Notes under the pieces: model-generated
Databases searched by the model: none
Seen by the model: the letters and a program-made list of their open reading frames with translations, nothing else
Told to the model about the DNA's origin: nothing
Made by a program: the position numbers and the translations under genes
Part shown: piece after piece, positions 1-13,044 of the stretch
Numbering within the stretch: the first letter of the stretch is position 1
Layout: each line of letters opens with the position of its first letter
NCBI RefSeq assembly: GCF_905220415.1
Contig: NC_059538.1
Location: 930,001-994,000 of the forward strand
Length of the DNA: 64,000 bases
Source: Colias croceus
Lineage: Eukaryota; Arthropoda; Insecta; Lepidoptera; Pieridae
Direction of reading: 5' to 3'

Positions 1-299
1 TTTCCAAATTATTATCAGTATTAGAGAATAATTTGGAAAACTAATCATTGAATAGCGTGCAGATTAGAATACAGTTACTTATGAGTTATAGTTTAATATC
101 ATCTGAATCATCCCATGAAACCATTAGGTAGACACGCAGAAGAGGCAGGGATGGTATATATGCCACCATGGTACAATTATTTTGATGTTAGATTTTAGAG
201 TTACTAACATTTAAAGATTCCGTACTTACTTTTTCTTAATTTCAGCACAATGTAGAGGTACTTATAATAACCAATCTACGAACATTTAAAAAGTAAAAA

Positions 300-476
300 A
301 AAGACATGTGGCACTAAGGGGACTGCCGCGGTAAAACTATTGCATGCTATGCCTTCAAGCCACACCTCCGTGCCCGTCGGCGCGGCGTGGGGAGCGTGAG
401 GTTTTTTCGTTACGGAATTTCTCGATTCGGTCCCCGCGCTCAAGGCCCGCGATAGAGCTATGCAATAGCTTAACTT
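300..476 (+). repeat. interspersed repeat D, copy 1
   Basis: An A-rich start is followed by a GC-rich ~165-base body (ggcacta..ggggactgccgcgg, gccacacctccg, ggtccccgcgctcaaggcc) that ends gctatgcaatagctt. Close copies lie inverted at 13045-13215 and 18479-18655. The first two-thirds could be mistaken for coding DNA because of its GC content. I cannot name the family; a SINE-like origin is possible because one end is a homopolymer. Confidence 0.75.
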
Positions 477-1139
477 TGTATATTCAAGAACCTCTATAAC
501 TTTGTTTATTCAAGAACCTCCACACCTGAATTCAGAAGCAACTAACAAACTATCAAAGCAACGGTATATTATGATTATAAATTCCGTATTTTTGATGAAG
601 AATTTTATCGCTCGTTAAACGGCAATAAAATTGTAAAATGGGTCGTTGTAAGCAAGTTATTTATGTCTTTTGTTTGACTCGCTTGCGACATGATTCGTGT
701 TTAGGTGTGATGTACAAGAGGGTATATACCACCCTGTCCAAGTGGTACCCGTGGTATGGGCGATTTAAAATGTGACAAATTTAGCTCCGATTTTGAGCTG
801 CACTTCAAACGAATTCACAAAGGCATTGTGAATGTATTTTAGTATTTTTAGAACGCTTTGATACTCGATACTACTTCAGTTATTTAGAGAAGGCTCCATA
901 TTATGATATCCGATTTTATTGAGATCAATACTTTTCCCATGATAGGTAATTGTTGATGATGTGATTCGACCAAATTGTACAAGACGGCCTAAATAATTGA
1001 TAACAAGGTAGAAAAGCTTAGAACTAGACTAGATTGAAATAGAAACGCCTTTGAAATTCAATTCACAAAAAAAAATCATCAAAATGGTAGGTTAATCGAC
1101 CATATCGAAAGTTTTGAGGTAACAAACCCAAAAAAGTAC
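477..1139. other. no gene seen
   Basis: AT-rich noncoding DNA without an open frame of note or a repeat I recognise. Confidence 0.5.
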
Positions 1140-1240
1140 AATCGAATTCGGAACATTAATCGGACATTATATACCGGGAACTGAACCCGTAACCTCCATA
1201 TAAAAGACACTCACCAACCCACACGCCAAATATAGCTGGT
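1140..1240 (-). mobile_element. tRNA-related SINE remnant
   Basis: Read on the minus strand the stretch gives a tRNA-like head: gtgtgggttggtgagtg, then gggttcagttccc, which resembles a B box. No A-rich tail or target duplication was seen, so this is a decayed or truncated copy. Confidence 0.4.
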
Positions 1241-1904
1241 AATATCGAAACGAGAGCTAAGTGCAGATGCTTTCAGATTTATGATTATACCCAGATAAGA
1301 GATTCGGGCTGTAAACTATTTATACATTAAGCATTTCACGTCATAATATATTGCGTATGATCTGATGACCTTATCTTGTAGATAAAGACATCTTATTTTA
1401 CAGACACGAAAGTTGAATTTATCAAAGAGTAGCTGACCCGGCAGATGTTGTCCTGTCTTCGCGCTATGAAACGCGACTATATTAATTTAGAAATAGTAAC
1501 GGCTAAGTATTTAAAAATTAAACTTTCTTAATTTTATTAATTTTTGGTGCAAATTTAATTCATTCAAGTCCTTTTCCCGACAATAACAAACACAATAAAA
1601 AAGAATAAGTGAAATCCATCCAACTGTTCAAGCGTGATGCCGCGACAAAGAGAAATTGGGATTCATTTTTATTTTTATATGGAGAAAGTAGCATACAAAC
1701 ACGCGTCCTTCAGCAGCTTCTGTAGAACAGACTTCGATTAGAGGTATCTATTGTAAATTTTCTGTTTTAAAGCTTCTAGAGGGATTAGATAGATTAATAT
1801 TGCAGCCTGTTTTAACTTTTTCCATCCTAAGTCTACGCGATAATGTGTCGGTTTATAGAAAGCAAGCATGATAAACTTTTGCCAACATCAGATATTATTG
1901 GTTA
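1241..1904. other. no gene seen
   Basis: AT-rich noncoding DNA; nothing recognisable. Confidence 0.5.
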
Positions 1905-1960
1905 CTAGCTGTTGCCCGCGACTTCGTCCGCGATTAGGTCGTTTTTCGTCATTCGTTGTT
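1905..1960 (-). repeat. Helitron-like repeat, terminal fragment
   Basis: CTAGCTGTTGCCCGCGACTT followed by cgtccgcg is the 3' end (here reversed) of the short repeat family seen complete at 63349-63583. The rest of the copy is not recognisable. Confidence 0.5.
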
Positions 1961-2295
1961 TAAAAAAAATACGTGACACTTTATTTTAAAATTTTCTTAA
2001 TTATTGTCTCTTATAAAATTTAACTACATTAAAATTGAACACTCTGATAATAAAATCTTAAAATCTGAAGAAAACATGAATGTGGTTTAAATTCTACATT
2101 ACTTAGTATCAAATAATAATCTAAATTAAATGTAGATTAACAGTTTGAGCACACCATTATAGAATATGTACCTAAGTATTAAATTACGTTAGTTTACATA
2201 GTAACTTTACTAAAAACACGATGACTATCTTTCGCGCTCGATACCACAAACTAAGCATGTTTGTGGTAGGTACGTGGCCCGCGTCACTTGACCCC

Positions 2296-2402
2296 CATCT
2301 GGATCCATGATGATGATTCCATCCTGAAGATGATTCTGAAGATGATTCAGAAGATGATTCTGAAGATGATCCAGGATGATTCCATCCTGAAGATGATTTC
2401 TT
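2296..2402. repeat. short tandem repeat, 12-base unit
   Basis: Units of gaagatgattct and close variants, flanked by two copies of gatgattccatcctgaag. In one minus-strand frame it would encode serine/glutamate runs, but no gene context supports translation. Confidence 0.7.
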
Positions 2403-2650
2403 TTGCCTGGAAGAAATCACCGTCGCCTAACAAATATAATGTGTTTTCTTATAAAACCGTTACATAATTTATTTTATCTACTTAAATAATAAAAATGATA
2501 TATTTATAAAATATAAAACATATTATTTAAAATGATTAAAAATAAATAAATGAAGCAACTACGATTCAAAGAAAACATCTTTTTCAGTGTGAAAATGCTC
2601 TAAGCAATCCGGGATGATGAACTGTATATCATGTACCTACTCTGGGGCCT

Positions 2651-2810
2651 TAGACAAAGTAACAATTACAAAACGATAACGAAGTTAGAAATAGCAAAAA
2701 TGTATGGGATTGACATTAGATAGACCACGTGATCTAACGCGGCGTATGTCAATCCCATACATTTTGCCTTTTCTAACTTCGTTATCGTTTTTTAATTGTT
2801 ACTTTGTCTA
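2651..2810. mobile_element. palindromic MITE, copy 1
   Basis: The two ends are inverted repeats: TAGACAAAGTAACAATT at the left and its complement ending at 2810, extending through aacgataacgaagtta and tatgggattgacat with few mismatches. The whole 160 bases fold into one long hairpin around a core with cacgtgatctaacgcgg. A second copy is at 38721-38889. It encodes nothing; the parent transposon is unknown. Confidence 0.8.
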
Positions 2811-3477
2811 CAGGCTCAGATCCCAGTACGGTCGGTACGTCGATAGCCATAACGATAAATATTATAATCAGATAACCGCAAAGTCAAAATAAAAACATTA
2901 CTTGTAAAGTTGTGAGTGCAAAATTTACGTTTCATTTGGCAATAACATTTTTTTCGGTACTAAAACGTAGTAGTTTGATATGTGGTTGGCTGCCCCTCCT
3001 CTCCTTCCTGAAAAATATCCTCCAAAATTTCCCGAGATACTTCCAATGATTGAACCATTGGACGTTGGACATTAACTTCAGTCAAAAATTGACGAAGCGG
3101 ATGATTACTAATTTCCACTTAATCCTCGCTGCTACTGTCTTTATCATCAAATCATCAATTTTCAAGTGGTGTAGTAAAAATATCAGCAGAAATTGTCTTC
3201 CAGAGGCGATATAATTTTATTAGCATTGAATAAAAAAATCAAAAGTTAACTGTAAATCTATAAAAAAAGCTACTTACAAATAAAATTTTATCAAAAACTT
3301 CTGTTCCCAATGCACCTCAAAATAATAAAAGAATCATTCATTTCATTTCATTTCAATAAATACCTGTAAGTAACAACTTACCTTTTGTGGGAACGCATGA
3401 TGGTGAAAATTCACAAAACACGAAGATTGCATTTGATATTTTTGGTTTTATGGCATTCAATTATTGCTTTATAAATA
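2811..3477. other. no gene seen
   Basis: AT-rich noncoding DNA with many stops in all frames. Confidence 0.5.
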
Positions 3478-3673
3478 TCACTACATAGTATAAAAAAAAG
3501 TCGCTTTCTGTGTCCCTATGTCCCTATGTCCCTTTGTATGCTTAAATCTTTAAAACTTCGCAACAGATTTTGATGCGGTTTTTTTAATAGATAGACTGAT
3601 TCAAGAGGAAGGTTTTAGTACATAATTTATTAGGTTTTAGACAAAGCGGACGAAGCCGCGGGCGGTAAGCTAG
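3478..3673 (+). mobile_element. Helitron-like short repeat
   Basis: The copy begins TCACTACATAGTATAAA, has an internal run of tgtccctatgtccctatg and ends agccgcgggcggtaagCTAG. It sits between A and T with no target duplication. The TC start, the GC-rich potential hairpin just before a CTAG end, and the A/T flanks are Helitron hallmarks shared with the other short repeats of this window. Confidence 0.6.
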
Positions 3674-3958
3674 TAAATTTATAAAACGCGAAGATTTTAA
3701 AAATTGTAACTAATGAACACAACAATATATTATTATACTCTTTGGAACACAATCATTAGATTAACTGTAGATAATGGTGTCTATTTTTACTTAAAATAAT
3801 AAACATCTAAGTAGGTACCCTCACTTTAAAAAAAAATGTAGTTTATTATTTACACGAAATATAATATCTTATAGGGAACGGAAGATATGGGTTAAAGAGT
3901 TAAATAAATAAATAACATAATTATATTTAAATTATTAATTTTTAACATTGTGTTCAGT

Positions 3959-4340
3959 AGTGTTAACATGTAAATTGATTTGATTTTTACGAAATCTCAT
4001 AGATGGCGCTGTTACAAAATTAACATTATACAACTTACATTCTTTAAGCTATGTTTCTCTTCCCAAGTTACTTAAATGGCATAATTTTTATAGTGTCAAT
4101 CTAGATATTGTCAAACAACATTTATATATGCGTCATTTGATTATTAATTTCCAATAGTTAACGTGTAAATTAACATTTAATAGATGGCGCTGTTTCTAAT
4201 TTGTCTTTATACTACTAAATTCATTAAACTGTTTCTCTGCCCAAATTACGTAAATGACATAGTTTTTATTTTGTAAAGCTAGATAATAGCATGGCTTACT
4301 CGAAACCAACATTTAAACATGAGTCTTTAGATTGTACGCT
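3959..4340. repeat. two diverged tandem units of about 195 bases
   Basis: Unit 1 (about 3959-4153) and unit 2 (about 4155-4340) share, in order, gttaac.tgtaaatt, atagatggcgctgtt, tttctct.cccaa.tta and tttttat..tgt.aa.ctaga. They are clearly related but diverged. The array is the left part of a longer repeat that runs on to about 4670. Confidence 0.6.
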
Positions 4341-4680
4341 GTCGTAATACACGGAATACGTAAGAAAAATAAAGGTTCACAGCTCCTCCCCCGTAGATGA
4401 TAGCTTGATAATATGTAGCCTATAGCCTCACCCGACCTGTTAGTAATATTCATGCAAAATTTGAAGTCAATCTATGCAGTACTTTTCGAGATTAGCTCGG
4501 ACAAACATACAGACAAACAGACAAACAGACAAACAGACAAACAGACAAAAATTCTAAAAACTATGTTTTTGGCTTCTATATCGATTATAGATCACGGCCC
4601 AGGTATTCTTTTAAAAAAATATTCAATGTACAGTTTTGACTTTCCTACGATTTTATTATATGTATAGATAATATAAAGGA
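4341..4680 (+). repeat. interspersed repeat with (ACAG/ACAA) microsatellite
   Basis: It contains a run of acagacaaacagacaaac at 4505-4548 and ends near tttattatatgtatagata, the same ending style as the repeat at 45661-46126. No coding content is seen. It is probably the end portion of a non-autonomous element. Confidence 0.5.
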
Positions 4681-4764
4681 TAAAAAAGAAAATGTTCCTC
4701 CTAAACGATATTCAATATAAGACCTGTACTATAAAACATTATCTTGCTATTACTGTGTGAAATT

Positions 4765-5020
4765 CCAACCGCCTCCTTGGTACCTACATTGGTTGACGCG
4801 TGAGCGTAGCATCGAGGGGTCCTGGGTTCGATTCGCGGTGGAGACAAAGAAAAAAAAAATGTCTCGGTCTGATAGGACACAGAAGGCTGATCACCTACTT
4901 GTCCCTAAAAAAAAAATCGATCAGTGAAACAGATGTATATGCATCAGCCCTTTACCTTGTACACTTACTTGGACACGGGACTTTTTTACCACTTTTCGCT
5001 GTGTCAAATTTATTTTAAAT
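4765..5020 (+). mobile_element. tRNA-related SINE
   Basis: The head aaccgcctccttggtac...gttgacgcgtgagc and the B-box-like ctgggttcgattcgcgg followed by tggagaca are typical of a tRNA-derived lepidopteran SINE. The body (gtctcggtctgataggac, gatgtatatgcatcagccc) is noncoding. Ends are approximate. Confidence 0.6.
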
Positions 5021-5534
5021 GCATAAGAATAAACTTATAATATTAAAGTATTTAGGTAAATTATTTTGATCCAATTGATAAATGCGCATCACAAAAACTC
5101 ACTATGAAATATTACCATTAAAAGAGACCAAATTTCTTAATAAACAAAAAGAATTTAAAGTATCAAATATTTCCTTGTCCAACAAAACACTCAAACAATT
5201 TACGAATATGTTCTTAAAATAATGTTCTTCGGTCGTATCACTAAAATTTAACAGTCTCCCGTTTGGCTAGGAAAATATGAAGCCAGCTAGTTTTAATCTC
5301 ACCAAGATTAGGTGATAATGTGTTCAGATTAACACCGGCTACGTCACATCGACCCGATTTACTCTGACTCAGCCCACATTGTCCGAATTTTGCGATCGCA
5401 TCATTTTTGTAGGATCTGCTGAAGTCACTCTGCGATGTTCCTTCCTTTTTAATACTCTGAATTTCAATGGAAAAGTAAGATTTAATTCTTCGTGCAACTT
5501 CTTCTGGATACTTTACTCTGTTATTTTTTGAAGT

Positions 5535-5730
5535 GAAACTTCTTTATCGGGGTTGGAAAAAAATTTAGTGTAACATTTTTTCGTTACGCGTGACATTTTT
5601 CCGTTACGCGCCATCTTTTTCTTATCCCTACCACGCGTGATTCGACGTATTTCTGTAAAGTTGCATATAGAAAATTATTTTTTTTAAATTAAGGTCATAA
5701 AAAAGTTTCACTTCTTACGTGTGTACACTT
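5535..5730. mobile_element. MITE E, copy 1
   Basis: Inverted ends gaagtgaaacttcttta (left) and aaaagtttcacttc (right) bound a body with cgttacgcg...cgttacgcgccatctttttc. A related copy in the opposite orientation is at 26305-26510. Two elements with the same ends but another body lie at 33150-33280 and 36110-36240. Confidence 0.6.
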
Positions 5731-5740
5731 AGTATACGCA

Positions 5741-6087
5741 CACATTTTTTTATTTTAGTAATTCTATACAACTATCTACTTGATTATGGTAGAGAGTATC
5801 AGCAATTCATGTCCATTTAAATGTACTATTAGAAAGGAAGAAAGAAAATAAATGTTAGTTGTTTACATCTGGAATACAATCCAAGTGTAATTATTTATCC
5901 GAATCCAACTGATTACTAGATTATCAAGATGTTAGGATGCTGTGCCATTGAACTTGAGATTACTAAATAGTCACGTAAATTGAACGCTAAACAATAACGG
6001 AAAGCTTCCTTTATAAATTGCGTAATCCCTTCAGCAAATTATTAACTTTTATTATATATTAATCAGGGAACCAATCCACATTTGAAA
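5741..6087. other. no gene seen
   Basis: AT-rich noncoding DNA. Confidence 0.5.
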
Positions 6088-6235
6088 TCTATACTTAATA
6101 TTATAAAGCTGAAGAGTTTTTTTGTTAGTTTGAACGCGCTAATCTCAGGAACTACTGGTCTGATTTGAACAATTATTTCGGTGTTAGATAGCCCATTTAT
6201 CGAGGGAGGCTATATATTACGTTTAAAAGTTTAAA
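6088..6235 (+). mobile_element. Helitron-like repeat, family B, 3'-truncated
   Basis: It starts TCTATACTTAATATTATAAA followed by gctgaagag, then gaacgcgctaatctcagg and cccatttatcgaggg; the CTAG end is missing. Confidence 0.6.
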
Positions 6236-7241
6236 ATGCTATTGCAACCAACAAAAAATTACTAATTTGTGAAACCCCGCGTACAAACGTCACAACCCAG
6301 CCCCGCGATAAAATTACACCACAAAATAGTGCATTTAATACATTGTAAGACTAACAGAGAGTAAAGAGCGGCTCATTAGCGAATCTCAGCCGACATAACA
6401 ACATCGCGCTAAGCTGCACTGGATTCCGAATGAAATGTGGCCGCAAATCTCAACGGGATGTTAATTTTTCTACACTATCTTAAGGTTCTGTTGCACTGGT
6501 AGTGGATTTTCATGTGGTTTTAGGTTTCATATTTTCACATACACATTAGGGGTACCTAGATGAAATTTTTGTTATACCTAACGTTATTCCTTACAGAAGT
6601 TATCTCATGTTAGGTATCATAATCTTTATCAAATGGTACATTAAAACTGCCTAAAAAAAGTTGCAAAATTGAATATTTCGCTTTAAACGTTTCTTTCAAA
6701 TACGTTATGCCTCACACAATTTCAAAACACTGTCAAAAACATCCCATCAACAGATAATTTCATCAACAAAACACATAGTTCAGGATATGATGCAGGATGC
6801 TCATTGGATTTCATAATTTATAGGACAAAAAAACACGACGACGAAAACTTTACCCACGTCCACCAAGTCCACCTTTACCAAGTTCTCTGATTCTCTCTCA
6901 TCTCAACATCTCCATGTGCACACGCCCTTACGTTCATAAAGACCATAATCAAGAACAAACGAGGCAAGATCCCGAATCTTAATACCAGCACGAGATCCGC
7001 CGTGCGGACGCCAAACGCCATTACCCACGACCTGATTTACACATTATTTACACCCATAATCGGAAGCTGGGCTTTATTTTTAACTGTACGTGATCTTTGT
7101 TCAAGCAATTGTTTTACGTGTTGGGTGTAGGTGCCAGATGGAAGCTAGTTGCCTAGTTCTCTAGTTCTTTGAACTTGTGTCCAATATGAAGTATTTATTG
7201 TGATCAACTGGTTATTTTTCTGGTTCATGATTATTGGAATA
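6236..7241. other. no gene seen
   Basis: Noncoding, with no repeat or open frame I can support. Confidence 0.5.
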
Positions 7242-7444
7242 CTAGCTGTGCCGCGCTGTTTCACCCGCGTGGCTCCGCTCCTGTTGGTCTTAGCGTGATA
7301 ATATATAGCCTGTATTACTCGTAGATAATGTAGCTTTCGAATGGTGAAAGAATTTTTAAAATCGGTTCAGTAGTTTATGAGCCTATTCATTACAATCAAA
7401 CAGACGAACAAACAAAGTTTCCTCTTTATAATATTAAGTGTAGA
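7242..7444 (-). mobile_element. Helitron-like repeat, family B
   Basis: On the minus strand it runs from TC (7444-7443) to CTAG (7245-7242), and on the plus strand it is flanked by A and T. The GC-rich end is ctagctgtgccgcgctg followed by tttcacccgcg; the other end is the family's tttataatattaagtgtaga. Confidence 0.65.
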
Positions 7445-8068
7445 TAAGGGTTTGGGAGTTATACGAGGATTATTATCTGTTGTTTCCAAATATAAGTTTG
7501 ATGAAATAGATCAGTTTACTGATTATATGAATATTTGGGAGATTAAGAAGCTTTGTCGAGAATAATATTGTTTAACTAACAAGTAGAAATGAAAGTATAT
7601 GGCAAAAGAAACGAAACTAGAATTAAAATCAAAGGCGTAGTTCAAAATTTCGATATTTGTCGATATTTTAGGAAATAAGTAATACTGAAAAATTCATGTT
7701 TAAAATTTTAAAATCAAAACAACCAATAGCCGATCAGCAGTTCCAACAAAATAAGAAGTAAATGCGTGGACAGCACTCAAAAAGGTCACACATGAGAGCC
7801 TCTCGCCTTTGGAAATGTCTGCCAAGGAAGGTCAAAACTAAATCGATCACTGTTTCTATTCATTGAGGGGTTTTACAGTATAATTTTTTCCGTTCTGGTC
7901 AATCTTTGTTTATGGCTCTGGATTCAATTTTGGCGAGTTTTAATTAAATTTTATAAAAGCTTTGTCTGTTTAAGAACAGATCTGATACTTTATCCATATT
8001 CATTATTATTAAAACAAATTAAATAAAGTACTGTTTGATTGTATTTCGTTCTGGTCACAAATCTGTAA

Positions 8069-8265
8069 TCTATACTAATATTATAAAGCTGAAGAGTTTG
8101 TTTGTTTGTTTGAACGCGCTAATCTCAGGAACTACTGGTCTGATTAAAAATTATTTCGGTGTCACATAGCCCATTCATCGAGAAAGGCTATAAACTATAT
8201 AATTATCATCACGCTAGGACCAACAGGAGCGGAGCCATGCGGGCGAAACCACGGAGCGCAGCTAG
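8069..8265 (+). mobile_element. Helitron-like repeat, family B
   Basis: Complete copy: TCTATACTAATATTATAAAG at the start, a short gtttgtttgtttg run, gaacgcgctaatctcagg, and gaaaccacggagcgcagCTAG at the end, between A and T. Confidence 0.7.
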
Positions 8266-11200
8266 TTCTGGGATATACGTGGCGCTGGTTTTCCGACACT
8301 TATGATCTAAAAATAACTATACAATGCCTTCTTTAATGTTTTAATTTAATCTGATAAACTTAATTTACTGAGGTGTCACAGACTGACCATATTACTTTTC
8401 ACGCTCTGTTAAATCATTAAAAAATGGTTCAAATCTTTTTTATATAGTCCAGACCATTCATTAAAATAATGATGGCCTTCGCTCTAATTAAAATGACATC
8501 TCCGTTGTGGCCTTGACAAACAGACGATCAGATTTATCTAAAAAAGTATATTTTCGACCCTTCAAGTCTGCCTAAGCAATGAAGTTAATATATTTTACTA
8601 TATATACGAAATGGAGGTTTGTAAAAATAACGATTTCAACAAGCTTTACATTTTGAAGGCAGCTCAAACTTTATGCAAATTTGTAAGTCAGGTCAAGTTT
8701 AATGTTCGAGAGCTTGACAAATAATGCGAAAGATTTTAGGTCGTCTGTAAATAAATCGTGATCATGTTAATATGTACAAATAATTGTATTAAAACCAATC
8801 ATTCATCATTTCATTCAAAACTCATTCTTTTAAACCATTCTCAGAAGTAATTGCAAGGAAAATAATGAGTGTACGTGAACCTGTATTTATGTTTGCACAT
8901 GCTGTAAACAAGTATTGAGTAATAATGTTTTTCTCATATCAAATTACTGAATTATTGACGTATGTTTGTTTACTTGGAAAAATTCGCTGAAATCAAAACA
9001 TGCCTTTCATTGTTTGTAAACTAATAAAAATAATGCGCGCTTTAAACGGTACTGCGACCCAAATTTCAGGAGGTCAATCGACAATCACTCATTTATTTAT
9101 GTAATTAGTCATTTCAAAAACAAGCTGCTTCCTTACAAATCTTAAAATTTATAATGACGGAAGAAAAGTAAAGATTTAATTAGGACGTCTTTTGAAATTA
9201 TACAATTTTTAAAAGCAATTTATTCATATTATTTAAGACGCAATTAAAAAGAATAATAATCCACCATTAGCTAAACATTAAGCTTAATAATGTCCTGATC
9301 AAATACCACTTAACGTACCTTTGCAATCTTCAACGTTAAAATCTAAATCGTTCTCATGAAATCAATCAACATTGTTCACTTCATTCCGGCGACCTCACAC
9401 AGTTTCATAAAAAGCTAAAATCCTTGCAGCCACTATAATAGAAGCCGTATAACCCACATGCAGTTTACTGTGTGAAATATTGCGTACTAAGTCACTTGGG
9501 AATGTTAATGAACACATAAATAATAGCTTGGGCGTGGGAAAGTGTTCAAATTGTGCTAAATTATTTCTGAAAAGCCAGTGTTATGGTCACTTCAAGGTGA
9601 AGGTAGGGTTAAGCAATGGAGTTAACAATTGGTCCTTTGAGACTCCGATGGAAAAGGGGGGATATCTTTGCTGTCTGTTAGTAATAAACGGAATTAATAC
9701 ATAAGAGTGTGCTCTTTCAATAAAAAGTCACGTCTTTCTAGATTGTTTTTGGACCTCGAAAACATCTTCAAACTGAGTATTGATTTCTTCATTCGGAACT
9801 GACCAAAACCTACTTCATCCAATACTCAAAGAATTTAACTGTAACGACAACGGTATATCAGGAACGCTTTTAAATGCTTGTGTTACTTGTTCTTTAATGT
9901 TATTACAAACACCAAATTCCTCGTCATCTCACACAGAAAAAATCTGGCATTTTATCAAGCCTAGACTCATATTTTTGAACCGTTTTAAACGGATATCCAT
10001 AACGATTCACTGAGATTAGCTTACGTCCCTCGGGGCAGCATCCATACGTCAGATAGCCGAACGATATTGCGATAACAAATGGTCATGCTCCCATTATTTT
10101 TGTCATAAATTACACTATTGTTCTTGAAAGGAATATAAGAATACACAAACATATGTACTTCGCAATAATTTTGTAATGTTGCCTTGAAATACAGACCTAG
10201 GTTATTGAAGATACTAGCGGTTGTATAGAAACAGTTCCTAAATGTTCATTTTTCTTCGGTTCAAGACCTTTATAAGAACTTTTTATTTTAGGTATCAAGG
10301 ATCTATCATTAAGCTTTGAAAAGGCCAAATATGGAGTAATTCAATCTCAAAAAATTGTAAAGGTTTACTATGTTGTCCCTAAATTAATGAAATTTCTTGC
10401 AAAAATGGTCCTTCGAGTTTTTCCGTAACACTAGCCAAATTTGATATTTAAAAATATTCACGTATTAAATATCAAAATTCAGACCACGTCCTATTCCTAA
10501 CGAGTATGGCCACGAATAAGTACAATAATTAGTAATAAAATACACTCTGATGAACTAATTAAGAGGAACAGCGATTAGTGTGTGGACACGTGCGCCATCT
10601 TGAATTTGCGCTGAAATTAGGAACAGGGAAATTTTAAAAGTTCCTTAGTTAAACCGGTCAAGTGCGAGCTGTGTTTACGGTGTTAGTTACTGGACCTTAA
10701 TTGTTTAAAAGATTTTTAAGTAATCAATAATAATGTATTTAATCTATGTGCCAAATTACCGAACCGATATTTCAATTAAACAGGTGACTGAAACCAGTAA
10801 ATCAGTTCAGAAAATCAATTCAATTCGCGTAGCACTGGATTATCATAAACATAATTAATTGAGAGCCTCCTTTTTCAAGTGGGTTGAGCCAGTTTTAAAG
10901 AGACTGGTCTTCAAACGTCAACAGTTCAAACAAACCGCAGACGTGTTAATTACACAGATTAGTGAAACACAGAGACCATTAAAACTATTTTGTGCAATAA
11001 ACAAAAATTGGCGCTAATTTTTGCAAGTCTAATGACTGAGTTTGCGGTTTTGTAATGTATAAACTATAATTAATCCTAATTTTTTTGCCAATTCTATTTG
11101 TTTTAATAATATATTTTGGAGTAGTTATTACATATTGGTGTGTAGCGATTGCTATTAATATTGTATTGTCTTGCATTATATGTCTAGTGGTTCAATAAAA

Positions 11201-11595
11201 AAGACAACTAGCTGTGAGCGCGATTTCACGTGCAAAAAAGCACGGTCATAATGCCGATTTTCATCAAAATTTGATCAGTAGTCTTGGTGTGATCATAATA
11301 TTGGCTTATTTATAATATTGAGTCATATTGTAACTTATTTTATACTTGACATTCCCAAAAAGGCTTTATTTAGGTATTTTATCATGCTCTTGTTAAACTG
11401 TTTATACCATTTTACACTAAATTTCACACCACCAAAACCTTCCATGTGAATTATTACACCCTTGGAAATCCTTTCCTGTTTTTTCATATAGTTTGGATAA
11501 TTTTCAAATTAAATAGGAACTAACATTCAAATAGAGTAACATTTTAATGAATAAACATATAAATACACACGATTTTTTTAATATTTAGAGCACTT
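8266..11595. other. 3.3 kb without a recognised feature
   Basis: Only short open frames (for example near 9480-9704 and 9780-10013), with no domain, splice context or codon pattern that supports them. If the shakB 5' exons lie outside the window, this is shakB intron or upstream DNA. Confidence 0.45.
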
Positions 11596-11938
11596 AATGT
11601 AATACCTAATAGAGCAGTGGTGGCTCAGTGGTGAGACCTCGGACTTCGAATCGATAAGTCCGTGGTTCGAGACCAGGCGAGCGCGCAGGAAATAAATTGA
11701 TTTTTCAATTTATCTGCGCATGTTGTAACATCACCACTGCTCGAACGGTGAAGGAAAACATCGTGAGGAAACCGACATGTCGAAGAATTAAAAAAGTTCG
11801 ACGACATGTGTCATCCGCCAACCCGCACTTGGCCAGCGTGGTGGATTATGGCCTGTACCCTCATAGGAGGCCCGTGTCCCAGCAGTGGGAACGTATATGG
11901 GCTGATGATGATGATGATGATGATGAATGTAATACCTA
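11596..11938 (+). mobile_element. complete tRNA-derived SINE with target duplication
   Basis: A 13-base direct repeat AATGTAATACCTA flanks it (11596-11608 and 11926-11938). The head has an A box (tggctcagtggtgagacc) and a B box (ggttcgagacc), as in RNA polymerase III promoters. The body is shared with the fragment at 59727-59868 (gccaacccgcacttggccag, gaggcccgtgtcccagcag) and ends in a (gat)n tail. This SINE type is common in Lepidoptera. The small open frame inside (ending in an aspartate run) is an artefact of the (gat)n tail. Confidence 0.88.
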
Positions 11939-13044
11939 TGTAGTCTTTGAAAAATCGTACAAACATGTTCTCTTACAACTAAATTTTATAAATAAGAACT
12001 ACTTAGCAATTATAAAAAGATACGAAAACTATTGATATAAATAAATTTCCGATAAAAGTTAATCAGACGAGCTTATTCGACACACTTATTAATTTATTTT
12101 TGCTACACTTCAACTAAAATTAAGATTTTTGTGACCCGTCTAGTCTTGTACGATTCTACGAAAATGCCGGGAAAAAAACAATATTAATTAGTGTTCCAAA
12201 TTAGAAACAGTTCATTGGTGACCTCTCAAGCGTAAGGGCCTCCGAGGGCCCTACACTTTTCCAACACATGCAACTTTTATAATGAATTGCTCGATCAAAC
12301 TGGATTTTAATTGGCTTTTCTGCTAGGACTTTGGACTAGTCCGCTTTAATGGGACGTCCTATTTGGTAGTTGGACGTGGAAAAGTGATTTTGTGTGATGA
12401 ATTTGTAGGAGCCATTTTTCCTGTAAGTGTAAAATCATTTGGATGAGAATATGAGATGTAATGTTTGTGATTTTTTTTTCAAAATAAGGATATGATAAGA
12501 GAAGAGAGTAAGGTTTATAAATCTGTAAATTTTGACGGTATAAAATCACTCCTTCGAATCGAAGTCTAGTAGAATAAATAAATGTTTGAGTTTGAGTTTG
12601 AGCTGTAAAAACATATATTTAGAATTCAAATTTGGCTGTTTTATAATATCAATCACACTACTAACAAAGACTCCACTCGATAAATATATAATTCCACAGA
12701 TATATATAAAAATAAATAGATTCTAGTCACCTACACCTATTAACATCTTGACCTAGTCGGCTGGCCCGATGACAAGTCAAGGGGCAGAGTTGCTGACAGC
12801 AGGCCTTTTAGACTCAGGCCTAATGAAGTACAGTCTTATGTGAAATTGGGTGAAAAATTATCGGCAAATGTGCTGATAAAGGATTAAATATCAGCGCTTT
12901 CTGCTTTATGTGAAACATAGAGTCGTGCTCCTGTTTGATAGTTTATGCGGAGTGGACCGTAGTTGCGTAGTGTTTTACAGACTTTTGCGTTAGACGACAT
13001 AGTAGTTTTAGTGGGCTTTTTGTGTCTTCATTTGAGTTCTTTTT
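11939..13044. other. no gene seen
   Basis: Noncoding; a short gagtttgagtttgag run near 12585 may be the tail of a non-LTR element. Confidence 0.45.

Noticed and set aside
1..40. Inverted repeat tttccaaattatt / aataatttggaaa at the window edge
   Set aside because: AT-rich, 13 bases, cut by the window start; too little to interpret.
2184..2420. Ser/Glu-repeat protein on the minus strand
   Set aside because: Product of a 12-base tandem repeat; no splice or gene context.
9480..10013. Two neighbouring open frames (74 and 77 codons)
   Set aside because: No recognisable domain, signal peptide, splice sites or repeat match; length is within chance for this base composition.
11697..12035. 112-codon open frame with an aspartate run
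   Set aside because: It lies inside the SINE at 11596-11938; the run is the (gat)n tail.
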